A DNA stretch of 64,000 bases, taken from the NCBI GenBank assembly GCA_026419785.1, contig JAODTK010005768.1:124001-188000 (forward strand), read 5' to 3'. The notes under the pieces were generated by a model that was not told the DNA's origin, did not search any database, and worked only from the letters and a program-made list of their open reading frames with translations. This stretch comes from Sclerodactyla briareus (lineage: Eukaryota > Echinodermata > Holothuroidea > Dendrochirotida > Sclerodactylidae). Below are positions 35,541 to 46,581 of the stretch, in pieces (the first letter of the stretch is position 1; the number at the start of each line of letters is the position of its first letter). Position numbers and translations under genes: made by a program.

Positions 35541-35760
35541 ATGTTTACAAGCCAGGCCTCCTATATACATACACAGAAAGTCTACCCACATATAAATACT
35601 AGACAGATTTATATCTACGAATGCTGCAGCCACCATCCCAATACTGCGGGTGAACAGGATGATTTCCATATCAATCTGGTGAGAATGCATGTTTCACCAA
35701 ATCCATCTCATATCATTCCCTATGAAGGTCAAAGCTGCTTACCTAACCAGAAGCCAAAAG

Positions 35761-36434
35761 CTTCGTGATTCCTTGACTCTTTCGACACCTATAGCCAGAC
35801 ACAATGACCATGGGAGATTGTACAGCTTATAATTGATTCGCACATAAAGTTTGACACATTTTCCATTTTTTTTCAACCAACCAATAGGGTTCCTGTACTC
35901 CCCATAAGAAAGCTATACACTAAATTACAAAGTGATCAGAAATTCTGCTGACCTAGCTATTGTTTGGCCTGACCTCCATTGAATAGGTTTAATGTACTTA
36001 TCATGGGGAACACACATACCAAGTATGAGCTTCATCCATCCTGGTGGGGTGGAGTCATTTTTACAAGCCAAAATATCAACTTCCCAAACATTTCTATTTT
36101 TACAAGAAATCACCCCCGACCTAAACCAATAACAATAGGGTTCCTGTACTCCCCATAAGAAAGCTATACACCAAATTTTCAACTGAGCTGATCAACCATT
36201 CTGGACTAATCGTGTTTACAAGGTTTTCAGACTCACAAGGTTTTCAGACTCTGGTGACCTCATATGACCTCTGCTGACCCCAAAACAATAGGGTGCATGT
36301 ACTTATCATGGGGAACACACATACCAAGTATGAGCCTGATTTACTCAGACCTGATCAAGCTTCATGTTTCCAAAGCTAGGCGTCACACACACACACGACA
36401 TGACATTCCTCTGACTTCGTCAAGAATAAAAAAA
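35761..36434 (+). mobile_element. composite unit: ~300 bp family cargo between inverted ends
   Basis: Left end 'gattccttgactctttcgac', then 'atagccagacac', about 1.5 repeat units, a short (CA)n tract near 36385 and right end 'ctctgacttcgtcaag'. The left 'attccttgac' is the inverse of the right 'gtcaaggaat' seen in complete copies (here one base is lost). Same plan as 46582-48420 and 53713-55856. Confidence 0.65.
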
Positions 36435-36476
36435 CGATTCATTCCTGCACATTATCCACGCCAAATGACCTAGCCC

Positions 36477-36560
36477 TGCCCAAACGGCGCTCTTTAATGC
36501 CCAAACGGCGCTCTTTAATGCCCAAACGGCGCTCTTAATGCCCAAACGGCGCTCCTAATA
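36477..36560 (+). repeat. tandem repeat, 20-22 bp unit, four copies
   Basis: 'cccaaacggcgctctttaat' plus g is repeated; the last two copies are shortened by a T or changed near the end ('ctcctaat'). Confidence 0.95.
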
Positions 36561-37225
36561 GCGTCTGTGAAATGTTTGCGTCGTGAAAATGCGATCGTAA
36601 AATTCCACAGATAGGTCACGGATGGGTTCACGGAGCTCACAGACGATGGATGGGAGTAGCTTATGTTATTCCTATGTTTTTCTATTTTTTCACGGAAGGG
36701 TCACAGATTGGACACGGACGTATGGCTGGCCACCTTAACAGTGGTTTTTCAATATCCGGAGTTGTCAAGTCGTTGAGTGCTAAGTGACTGAGGTGTGTGT
36801 CAATGTACATTGATTGACATACCCACCTTGACAATGACTCACCTGGTGTGGGATACAGGGAGGGCATCATACAACTTTTACACTTCTTTTAGATTACCCT
36901 AATTTATATTCATGGGTTCAGGAAGCCTCTGCAGGCTCTCCTAGATAGCACAGGACTGCAACTGTAGTATAATCTGAACTGGATCACTGACAATGCTGTA
37001 GCTCAAACTGTACATTACAAGGAGTGAATGAAGTCTGGAATGGCTAGCAGCAATATTTCCCAAAACTTGGTTTTCGGGTCTACGGAGGTGTTCAACCTAT
37101 TCATATTCACGCAAACTCCCCACCACCCCTCTCTTCAGCCCACTAGTCACATTCTGGGGGTTTAATGTATGAGGTTCAGGAGTGAAGTAGACTGCTAAAA
37201 CCTAGTTTGCTTGCTTGTTTTGCCA
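36561..37225. other. intron, nothing recognised
   Basis: No exon, element end or tandem repeat seen. Confidence 0.45.
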
Positions 37226-37779
37226 GCCCTCACCAGTGCTGGAGTCGAGTCCTCTCAATCCGGGTCCGAGTCATCAGTATCCGAGTCAGATCAGAGTCAT
37301 TGGGTTTCGAGTCTGAGTCACAGTATTCGAGTCCTTATGCAAATTAATTTTCTATTTCTTTGATTTGTTTGGATGGATATACTTGTCCATGTTGATTATA
37401 ATGCAAACAATTTGTACTCGTAAACTTTGTATACTCTATCGTTCGCATGTATCTGTTATCCCGATCACAATTGATTATGTGACCTCAAAACATATACCAG
37501 CGTGTGAGATGATGTAATTTCCCTCCCGATTTAGACATTGAACTGTCGGAAATACGTGGGAGAAGTTTCGGCTACTTTTCGGCGAAGCGTTGTGCATGTT
37601 ATTTTGGTTGTCTTGTACGATCGTAAAATTAAGTTCTAATTTCCTTGAAAAATAGAGGACTCGGACAAGGCCTTGGACGAGTCATCAAGTCCTTTTGGTC
37701 GAGTCCGAGTCATTGAACTTCGAGTCGGAGTCCTTGAGAATAGGAACAGGAACTCAAGTCCTCCAGCACTGGCCCTCAC
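37226..37779. mobile_element. non-autonomous hAT element with perfect 8 bp target duplication
   Basis: The element runs 37234-37771 (538 bp). Terminal repeats are 'cagtgctgga' and its exact inverse 'tccagcactg', followed inside by 'gtcgagtcc'-type sequence. Both sides carry 'gccctcac' (37226-37233 and 37772-37779), an 8 bp duplication as made by hAT transposases, and CAGTG-type ends are also usual for hAT. Both ends are rich in GAGTC/GACTC repeats (37240-37340 and 37660-37765) that may be transposase binding sites. No transposase is encoded. Confidence 0.88.
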
Positions 37780-37874
37780 CTTCTCAGGTAGGCTTATACC
37801 CGAACCTTCAGGTACAGTCAATACACTGTAGATCGCCACCTTTGACTGAAGACTGTTGGGGAAAAGGTATCTAC

Positions 37875-37942
37875 CTTATTCATATTGTCGCCATTGGTGA
37901 GACTGGTCAAGTCCTCTGACAACAATTCACTGCACCGCAGCC
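37875..37942 (-). CDS. XDH: xanthine dehydrogenase-like exon, after the second 2Fe-2S domain
   Basis: A 68 bp minus-strand exon between 'tctacccccag' and 'gtagatacc'. It encodes GCGAVNCC, then, after a change of frame, EDLTSLTNGDNMNK. A (G)-C-(G/x)...C-C motif followed by an acidic/polar stretch comes directly after the CRC cluster exon in this family. One base is missing in or just after the 'tgttgtcag' stretch. With it, the exon would be 23 codons in phase 0 at both ends, which agrees with the neighbours (41560 ends phase 0; 30656 starts phase 0). Confidence 0.72.
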
Positions 37943-38599
37943 CTGGGGGTAGAAAAGAGAACCGTATTGTCATGCAGCCCTTCTAACAGTTGGCTGCAGT
38001 GCCATGCGAACGATAGTGTCATCAATAGCAAAAGAGCTCACTTATCAATTCCAAGCAGTCAAATGTGATGTAAAAATTACTTTCAGTTTGTTCAACAAGA
38101 CTTATCATCTATCAGGTTCTATCAGGAACATTTGAGCAATTACTACTGGAATTAACCCGGATGACCTTCGGCCTCTAATGCTGGATGACTTGTATACCTA
38201 CCACTAGTCGGTGATTGTACTGATCAACTTTCATGATCACCCATCCATTCTGTAGGGTAGAAACAGCTTGCCTGTTCGAACAGATTGGTCAAAATGGACC
38301 CTTAGATAATTGCATTGACCCTATATTTATGAACACTCCATATGTACCATGAATCACCGTCAGTGATAATGCTGACCAATTTTCATGATTAATTAAACCT
38401 GTGTAAGAAGTGTTCTGATCATTTGAGCCAAATTGTCTCATCTCATCTTTAGTTAAGTTTTGCTTAATAGCAAATGATAACTTCAGAATCTAAACACATC
38501 ATATATAGCAGAAGCTGTAGTGGCCATCTCAGCCAGTATTGCATCAATTAATTGGGCTAACCAGCATTCCAGCTTAACTTCATTGGGAATAAATGACAT

Positions 38600-40130
38600 G
38601 AATGTGGACTAATCAAGGTCTACCAAGGTCCATGAAAATCTAATCAAGTTTGAAATTGGAATGAGTCATGGGAATCGGACACAGTGAAGGATTCCGGTGA
38701 CCCACAAAATTTTACCTTGAAAGTGCATCAAAACCAAAGTTTTCTCATAATGCAACACACTCTTGATCTTGAAAAATTGCATAAACATGAAATCCGACAC
38801 TTAAAATCCTCCCGTGGACCTCAGTTGCACCATCAAATTTTCCAGGATCAGAGTTAAACCATACCCACCTGGTTTCATGAAAATCTGACAAACTTATTCA
38901 TGTCTTCCATGCCAAGTGGCTTATGACAGTGGTAACATTTGTCACAAGTCTTATGTACCCAATTCCTGGAAGGAAAGAGGAAAGCTAACACTGTACCATG
39001 TGCAAAGAGATTTTGAGAACAAGAAAATCTTTGTCAGAAGATTTGGGCCAAGAATATGTGCTGTGAAGGTCATTTTGAAGGTAACCTGATTACTTCTAAG
39101 GTTCATTTCCATTAGGAACGCTCCTGCCCTCTTTTTCCCCTCCAAATACTTCACCAAACCACCCCAACCCCCATACCCATTTGACCTGATCATCATATAA
39201 AACCATTATTCGCTGCTCTACACTAACAAGGCGATCGCAAGCAAGTGCTCGCCTTTTGTTGTGCGATCGGTGGTTTTCATTCTCACTACACACACGACAA
39301 CTAGTTCAGGGCAGACCATTGTCAGGTTAACGACAATCACATATTTTCACATATAACACATCAACAATTCCTAGAATAACGGACCAATACGTTTTACTCT
39401 GAATACAAAAGTCCCTTAATGCCTTTTTCATCCTCTCAGTGCATTATGCTAACAGAAGCTATTATATATGGAATTCAATCAAATTCATGAACATCAAACA
39501 CTCAATTCCGAAAATGTAATGGACCATACCTACTAGTTTGGCGAAATTCTTACCAAGTTGGAAAGGGGATAAATTATGCAAATTAGGCACATAACAATGA
39601 GCTTATAACCCAGTAAATTGTCACGGAGCTATGGTTTACTCTTCCTCAGTGCTTTTTCTAACAGAAGCTATTATATATGGAATTCAATCAAATTCATGAA
39701 CATTAAACACATCAGATCCAGAAAATGTTAACGGGGCCCATACCTAAGAGTTTGTCGAAGGTGGAATTGGAATATATATGCAAATTAGGCAGCTGTACCT
39801 TCAATGAGCAGGATCAAAGGTGGATCACATCTACAATTTTTTGAAAATTCAAGGAACTTCAAGATTTGGCATAAAATATGCAAATCAAACACATTAAATG
39901 ACCTCTGTGACCCCGACTTCACTTTCATATTTTCTGGGGATCCATGGTAGACCACATCCACCAAGTTTCGTGCAAAATCCGACAAAATTCACATAATCAT
40001 GCAAATTAACCTTAAATAGCTTATTTTTAGGCTGACAATCTGATCAGCTCATCTCCCTGTCATCCAGGTCCTACATGCCAAACTACATCACTGTACACAT
40101 ATGGTTCTCGCGTAATCTTGTTAACGAGCT
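38600..40130 (+). repeat. degenerate satellite-like region
   Basis: Recurring phrases 'catacccacctggtttcatg', 'gaaaatctgacaaac', 'atgcaaattag' and 'gaccataccta' at irregular 100-220 bp spacing. A clear direct repeat is 39430-39610 against 39650-39790 ('acagaagctattatatatgg', 'aattcaatcaaattcatgaa'), about 215 bp apart. Related in style to 34850-35160 and 51370-51965. Confidence 0.65.
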
Positions 40131-40439
40131 AAAGCAATCAATTACATAAATGAAGCCCCTAATTACCCAACTTAATTAATGAATTTGCTGCCCAAAATCT
40201 AATCAGATCGTGTACCCCAACCCGCGTTGCACACACAAAATTTTTGTCATAATCGGCCTCACGGTTTGTGAGAAATTCCGCTAACGAGCAAGTGTGACAC
40301 ACGCATACCCACACCACATACACACCCCCGCCCATATTGACCACTGAGTCTCTCTTCTGAATTTCATTCAGCAATACAAAACACATAGTTCTTGTGTCCC
40401 CCCATGGAAGCAGTATGCAAAATTACCGCTAGATGCCCG

Positions 40440-40590
40440 AGCGTTCTGGACGTATCGTTTCCACAAGGTTTTCAGACTTTGACCTCTGGTGATTATATAT
40501 CACCATGGAAAACCCACATACCAAGTATGAGCTTAATAATCCATCCAGGTGTGGGTTGGGCTGTTGTGTCTCACACTAATTGGGCCATTG
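40440..40590 (+). repeat. fragment of the ~300 bp family
   Basis: 'cacaaggttttcagactttg', 'acctctggtga', 'catggaaaacccacatacca', 'agtatgagctt' and 'ccatccaggtg' in the usual order. Confidence 0.7.
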
Positions 40591-40599
40591 TTATAACAA

Positions 40600-41559
40600 T
40601 TTCTTGATGACTCCAACTCTTGATTAAACAGGTAGGTTTGAGAGCTATCAGCAATTTGCATTGGGATAATATGGCAACTTACAATCTAACTTCATTCGCA
40701 GGGGACGTGCAAAAACTGCTTGCAATCACTTGCAGTTTTGAACCCAATACCATACATACATCCTGCTGAAATGCCAAGTTGACACAATGACTTGGACTTA
40801 ACTCGTACTTGGATGATGGGACCTCGGCCTAGAACTCAGACTCATATTAGCTGGACTTGACTAATCTATGGTGCTAAGAAGCAGGTTTCTACTAACATGC
40901 ACTGAATTTGGTTGCATCCCAGAAAATTTTGTCCACAAACACCAAAAGAACGAACTCCAATTTTGCAACAGAATCATGTCAATTTTGCAACCACTTTTGA
41001 ACCTGCACAAGATTTTCTCATGGCGGGCATGTGGGGAAGTACAGTACCGATCGGACAATGCGTTTGGGAGAGTTATCGCACTAGCGTTAAGGGTTCCTGG
41101 TGGAGACTACTCATCAGAACTATAATACCCATTGTGTCACCAGACCAGGGTCCGAAATCCTTTTTCAATTTCGGGGGCTATTTTGAGAGAAAAAAATCGC
41201 CCTCCATTTTTTGGGCTACCTTCGAGAGCTTTCGGGGCTACTTGAAAAAAGCATCAATTTGTTCAAAACAACTCTCAAAATGGCCGTAAAATTGCATTAA
41301 TTGTATAAAATGCCACTGTGGTGTGTCACTCAGCCTGAGCCGCTCAGAAAGGAAGGGGTAGGAATGGGTTAGGGCGATAGGCCCAGGCTTGGTCCCTTCC
41401 CCGTGAAGGCAGGTTATGGAAGCGGGGGGTTGACACAGCTTCCAGGCATCATTGTCCCCCTGAGTGAGTCGTCTGTAGGCTGCAACCTGCAATGTCACAC
41501 TGTAAATCGCACTGCAAAACAATGGCATCATGGTGTCTCTTGGCCAGACCAGTTTTTAC
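40600..41559. other. intron, nothing recognised
   Basis: A 41150-41280 stretch has 'tttcgggggct', 'tttttgggctac' and 'tttcggggctac' at ~35 bp spacing. No exon seen. A stop-free frame at 41238-41531 (minus) shows no motif. Confidence 0.45.
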
Positions 41560-41747
41560 CTTTGTGAATGTCCTGTATCCTTCCAAGATGGGTCTGTAGC
41601 CAGTGCACCGCAGAGGTTCCCCTCAAAAGCTCCAAAGATGTCCTCCATGTCTGGCTCCTGATTGTTGCGGAGTAGTGTGTACATAGACATGACTATGCCC
41701 GGCGTACAGAACCCACACTGGGACCCGTGAGATGCAGCTAGCATCTC
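41560..41747 (-). CDS. XDH: xanthine dehydrogenase exon, second 2Fe-2S domain
   Basis: A 188 bp minus-strand exon after 'tatgttcccag' and before 'gtaaaaact'. It encodes [36 protein letters not shown], then EGNLC. After one missing base in 'ctgcggtgc' (a C pair reduced to one) it continues [21 protein letters not shown] and C-R-C are the four cysteines that bind the second 2Fe-2S cluster of xanthine dehydrogenase and aldehyde oxidase. The frame break falls exactly between the two cysteines of C-R-C. With the base the exon is 63 codons, phase 0 at both ends. Electrons pass from the molybdenum site through these clusters to FAD. The strongest gene evidence in the window. Confidence 0.95.
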
Positions 41748-42780
41748 CTGGGAACATAACAGACCAATCAGATCCTTTGATAGGATGAAACAATGAAGGC
41801 AGTAGATGGAAGGTTGAACTTACTTTACTCAGAATCAATCGAAGTTGAAGGGTGAAATTTTGAGTGTGAATTTTCAGCTGAATCTCATTTCAAGATGCTC
41901 AATATGTAAACCTTCATGCTGAGTGGGAGATGGGTTCCAACGCCGGACTTCCATTGCCGGATCCTTACGTTCGATGCAGCATGTGATTGGGGTGCATGGT
42001 TGAATATGTGTAAGTTAATATATAAATGTAGTTATCACAAATGCAATTATCACAAATAAATGGGACTTTTTTGGCTGAGAATGGCTCCTAGGTGAACATA
42101 GCATTTCAAATTGTTGAGCACCCCATGAAGTGTCAGTGGTCACTGATGATGGCTGGATTTTATGACTGTCCAATTCAATCTGCAGGATGAACCTTTGGAC
42201 CTACAACCAAACCCAGTGACCATCATGACCCCATAATCCAGAACACTACATCTGCAATGTTCAAGTGCTGAATCTCAAAGCATGCATCATGTACCCTTTT
42301 TAACACATACCAGTAGTTTGTTATCTCAAGACAAGAAACTACCGTAACTCTTGGCATGCGCAATATTTGCCCCCATACTAGGGCGTGTTAACATATTCAT
42401 TGCAATGGAACTGCACATGCTGATTTATTGAACATGGATTTGTGGAACTAACACATGTATAAATTGATAGGCCTGTGACTGAGGTAACATTGTGTGAAAT
42501 ATGAATATACTGAACAACTTCTATAATCGTCTGATCTGTCCCATTGGAGAGTCAAAATGGCCAGAATTGACCCCATGATGACCTATAACCTCAAATTCCT
42601 GAGCACCACATGCTTACAATGTCAAGAATACTATGACATAATTTCAAGAACATCCAATTGGTCTTTGCAAGGAGAGATGCATTTGTTGGGGGGCTACATT
42701 TCACACAATGGCTGATTTATATGTGTCATTAATGCTGATGGCATTGTATTTTTTGTTTTTATAAACCAGATCGCCAAGAG
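41748..42780. other. start of a 16.5 kb intron, nothing recognised before the array
   Basis: No exon or element end seen. The intron between 58219 and 41748 is filled mostly with tandem and inverted repeats listed below. Confidence 0.5.
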
Positions 42781-44405
42781 GCTTAGTGATTCCTTGACTG
42801 CCTTCATAACCTTTCACTTAAGTTTGTAAACCTCAGATTACCTTTAACCTGACACCAAAACAATAGGGATTGTGTACTCATTATGAGGAACCGACATACC
42901 AAGTATGAGCTTCATCCATCGAGGTGGGGTCGGGTTAAGCTCTTCACAAGCCAATTTTTTTTTCTTCACAATTTCACGTTTTCTCCCCAAAATGACAGCT
43001 GGTCTGCACCGAAAACAATAGGGCACTTGTACTCCCCATAAGGAAGCTACACACCAAATTTCAACTTGATTGGACCAATCATTCTGGACTTATCCTCTTC
43101 ACAAGATTTTAAACTTTGACCTCTAATGACCTTTGACCTGACCTCAAAACAATAGGGATTGTGTACTCATTATGAGGAACCCACATACCAAGCATGAGCT
43201 TAATCCATCCAGGTGGGTAGGGTTACACTCTTCACAAGCTAAAATTGCCCAAAATATAAATTTTTCATTTTTTTTTTTTTTCCCCGAAACAACGCCTGGT
43301 TTACACCAAAAACAATATGGCGCTTGTACTCCCCATAAGAAAGCTACACACCAAATTTCAACTTGATTGGACCAATCATTCTGGACTTATCCTCTTCACA
43401 AGATTTTAAACTTTGACCTCTAATGACCTTTGACCTGACCCCAAAACAATAGGGATTGTGTACTCATTATGAGGAACCCACATACCAAGCATGAGCTTCA
43501 TCCATCGAGGTGGGGTCGGGTTACACTCTTCACAAGCTAAAATTGCCCAAAATATAAATTTTTCATTTTTTCCCCGAAACAACGCCTGGTTTACACCAAA
43601 AACAATATGGCGCTTGTACTCCCCATAAGAAAGCTACACACCAAATTTCAACTTGATTGGACCAATCATTCTGGACTTATCCTCTTCAACAAGATTTGTA
43701 AACTTTGACCTCTAATGACCTTTGACCTGACCCCAAAACATGTATTGTATACTCTTATGAGGAACCCACATACCAAGCATGAGCTTGCTTCATCCACCAG
43801 GTGGGGTCGGGTTACACTCTTCACAAGCTAAAATTGCCCAAAATATAAATTTTTCATTTTTTCCCCGAAACAAAGCCTGGTCTGCACCGAAAACAATAGG
43901 GCACTTGCACTCCCCATAAGAAAGCTACACACCAAATTTCAACTTGATTGGACCAAGTTGTTCTGGACTTATCATCTTCACAAACATTTTCAAACTTTGA
44001 CCTCTTTTAACCTTTTGACCTCATATGACCTTTGACATGAACCCAAACAATGGGATTCATGTACCGCATTATGACACACCCATCCAAGTGGGGTCGAGTC
44101 ATGCTTACAAGCCGAAATTGACCAAAATATCGATTTTTCACAATCTGTGCCCAAAGGTTAAAAAAAGGGTACTTGTACTCCTCATAGGAAGCTCCACCAA
44201 ATTTCAACGTGATTGGAACCAACGGTCCCGGATATAACAATAGGGTCATGTCTCCATATAGGAAACCCACATACCGAGTATGAGCTTCACCCATCCAGGT
44301 GGGTCAAGCTATGCTCTTCACAAGCCAGGCATCACATACAACTACAGGCACAACACTGTATACTGCATAGATGCCCTGACGTCCGTCATTGAATCAAAGA
44401 AAGAG
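42781..44405 (+). mobile_element. array of ~295 bp units between element-like ends
   Basis: Begins 'gcttagtgattccttgactg' and ends near 'gtccgtcattgaatcaaag'. Between lie about five units, each with 'tagggattgtgtactcatta', 'cataccaagcatgagctt', 'acactcttcacaagctaaaa', 'caccaaatttcaacttgatt' and 'ggaccaatcattctggactt'. The phrase 'gtactcattatgagg' recurs near 42871, 43160, 43456 and (changed) 43747, giving ~290-296 bp. Units here are almost identical to each other, unlike the noisy arrays at 46582 and 53713. Confidence 0.85.
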
Positions 44406-44679
44406 GAACATTCAAAGGAAAACCACTGCTCAAAAACATACTCCAACAGTCTGTGCTTGTGCAATTTTGGGGTAACAATCCATCTAAGAATGATAAGTTG
44501 CACACAATGACTTATTTGTGCCCTTCAATATTCGGGAGCATAACTCTTGTGATTTGATGGAGGGGGAGGAATTTTGCCCTGCGAAAATCCAATTTTTGCC
44601 TTTGACAGTTATTTCTGAAAAGGCAGGCTTTTTTCCACCTTGCATCACATTAGTTTGTGGTGTGTGAAAGAGGAAGTGG

Positions 44680-44740
44680 GAGAGGGGGGGGGGGGGGGGG
44701 GATGAGGGGGGGATGGATAGCTACCCCCCCCCCCCCCCCA
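44680..44740. repeat. long G run followed by long C run
   Basis: A G-rich tract (about 44680-44713, with an uninterrupted run of ~18 G) is followed about 20 bases later by a run of ~15 C. It could form a G:C hairpin or a G-quadruplex, and is also a likely place for sequencing error. Confidence 0.9.
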
Positions 44741-46581
44741 TATTTAAAACCGCTCTCTATGGTGGGGCAGGTATTTCTGCCCTGCTGAAAAGGGCGTACA
44801 AGAGAAACTCATGTGTTACTTTGGCTTGGAGGTTTTGAGTTTGACCTGCAAAATATTGGTGTCTTGCGTGTCAACAGCAAATTTTCACAAGTTGAAGGCC
44901 ACCACCCCAATCGCTACACCACTCATTTCCCAGCCCACTGGGTTACACCCCTGCTTTAGTGAACTTTGACCTTGACCACTACTGGCCCCCAAGGGTCACA
45001 GCAGTCAATAAACAATGTTATAAGGTCAATTGTGGCCAAAGGAGAAGTTTTCACAATGGCCTTTGTGCCCATACAAGACTTTGACATGGCTAGCTTGAAG
45101 ACCAAAAATGTCCCAATAGTTACTGAACAATGAATCTATCAAGGATTGGCCAATTGGTGGCCCATAAAGCAAATCCACGCGCAATGGCCTATTGTGCCTT
45201 TGACAATGACATATTATCCACGTTCAATTGTCGACAAAAACGAGAATTTCTACAATAGCCTAGACACCAGGATTTTGCGCATTTCTAGTCTTTGTCACAA
45301 TTTTACAATCCTCCGCGCATTTATGTTATGGTGTTTCGTGAATACCAAGATTTTTTCATTTTAAAAAAATCCCTTGTTGAAACAAACTACCCATTAATAA
45401 TCCAATCACCAAGAATTGCTGGTGCTAAGAACCTAAAATACACAGGCGCAGGCCTAAGTAGTCAGCAGCAACTTCATTACTCACCTTCCCCTGGCTAGTT
45501 GCAGTTCAAAAAGTGTCGATGTCAGGTTTAAAAGTTTCATAAGAAAACAGTATATCCGCAATCAATCACTCACTTCAACGCCAGCCCATGCACTGTGTAC
45601 CGGTCATTAACATTTACTTGACTCGCGCTCAGTACACAAACTGCATGACCCATATTAACAGATCGATGTCACGTCCGGATAATTTTGTGCCACGATTATG
45701 CCCAACCATGCATAACATTAACCACAGTCTCGCCCTCATCGGGCCAGCCGCACCACCGCACAAGGGAGATCCTGCTTGGCCGTGTAGAGGCACGCATGGG
45801 CTTCCTATCTGTATAGAGTGCACTATTATAAATACATTGGTGATTCCCGGGCCGGCACCATGTTTGCATGGTCAGTTTAATCACCCCGTTTAGAAAGGTG
45901 CTCTGATAGCCAAGAATGCCTATTTTAGTGAGTGGATTGGATCACAGAGCTGGCCTAGCCTGCGGTGGTACGTGACTTGTGTTTTGGCATATCGCTAATA
46001 ATTAGCCATCAACGGTCCCTGATCGATAAACCATGGGCATGGTGGTTCTAGTTATGTATTTGCGTATGATGAGCTGCATCGCGGTTGGTAAAATTGTGAT
46101 CGTGTTATGTCGGCGGAGTTGGTTCAAGTCATGTATTTTATATTTGGAACTATTTTCCAAAATTATCGTCAGAAGCTATGTGACCTTAAAAATGATCTTT
46201 GAAGAAGAATCGATTGTTTTTTTTAATGCAACTTCCAGATTGAATGTGTATTAGAGATGAATTACATTTTTCAGATTTTGGCAGAGCACCTACTTGCGAT
46301 TCTTCCTTTCTCAAAGGAAAGCATGCGTTGTCATGTCTGAGTGTGGAATCATTTGTACTTTGAATTCCGAATCTCAAACCAAAATGTGCATTTTGCCTTT
46401 TTCTGGCATTTTCGTGCATTTTGAGAAAAGGGAGAGAGCGCATTTCGCCATTCAAAATCGCACAAAACCCCAGTGCCTACAATAGACTTGGTTGTCCATT
46501 CAATGACCTTTGACATTGGCCTAAGGCCACGATGTGTTCCCATAGTTAATGAAATGAATCGATCAAACCAGAAAGCCAAAA
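44741..46581. other. intron, nothing recognised
   Basis: 45540-46040 is less AT-rich and looks like unique sequence, but no open frame has a recognisable motif. No element ends found. Confidence 0.45.

Noticed and set aside
44680..44740. Assembly join between contigs at the G/C runs
   Set aside because: No N run or change of repeat context; sequence continues normally on both sides, so it is not claimed.
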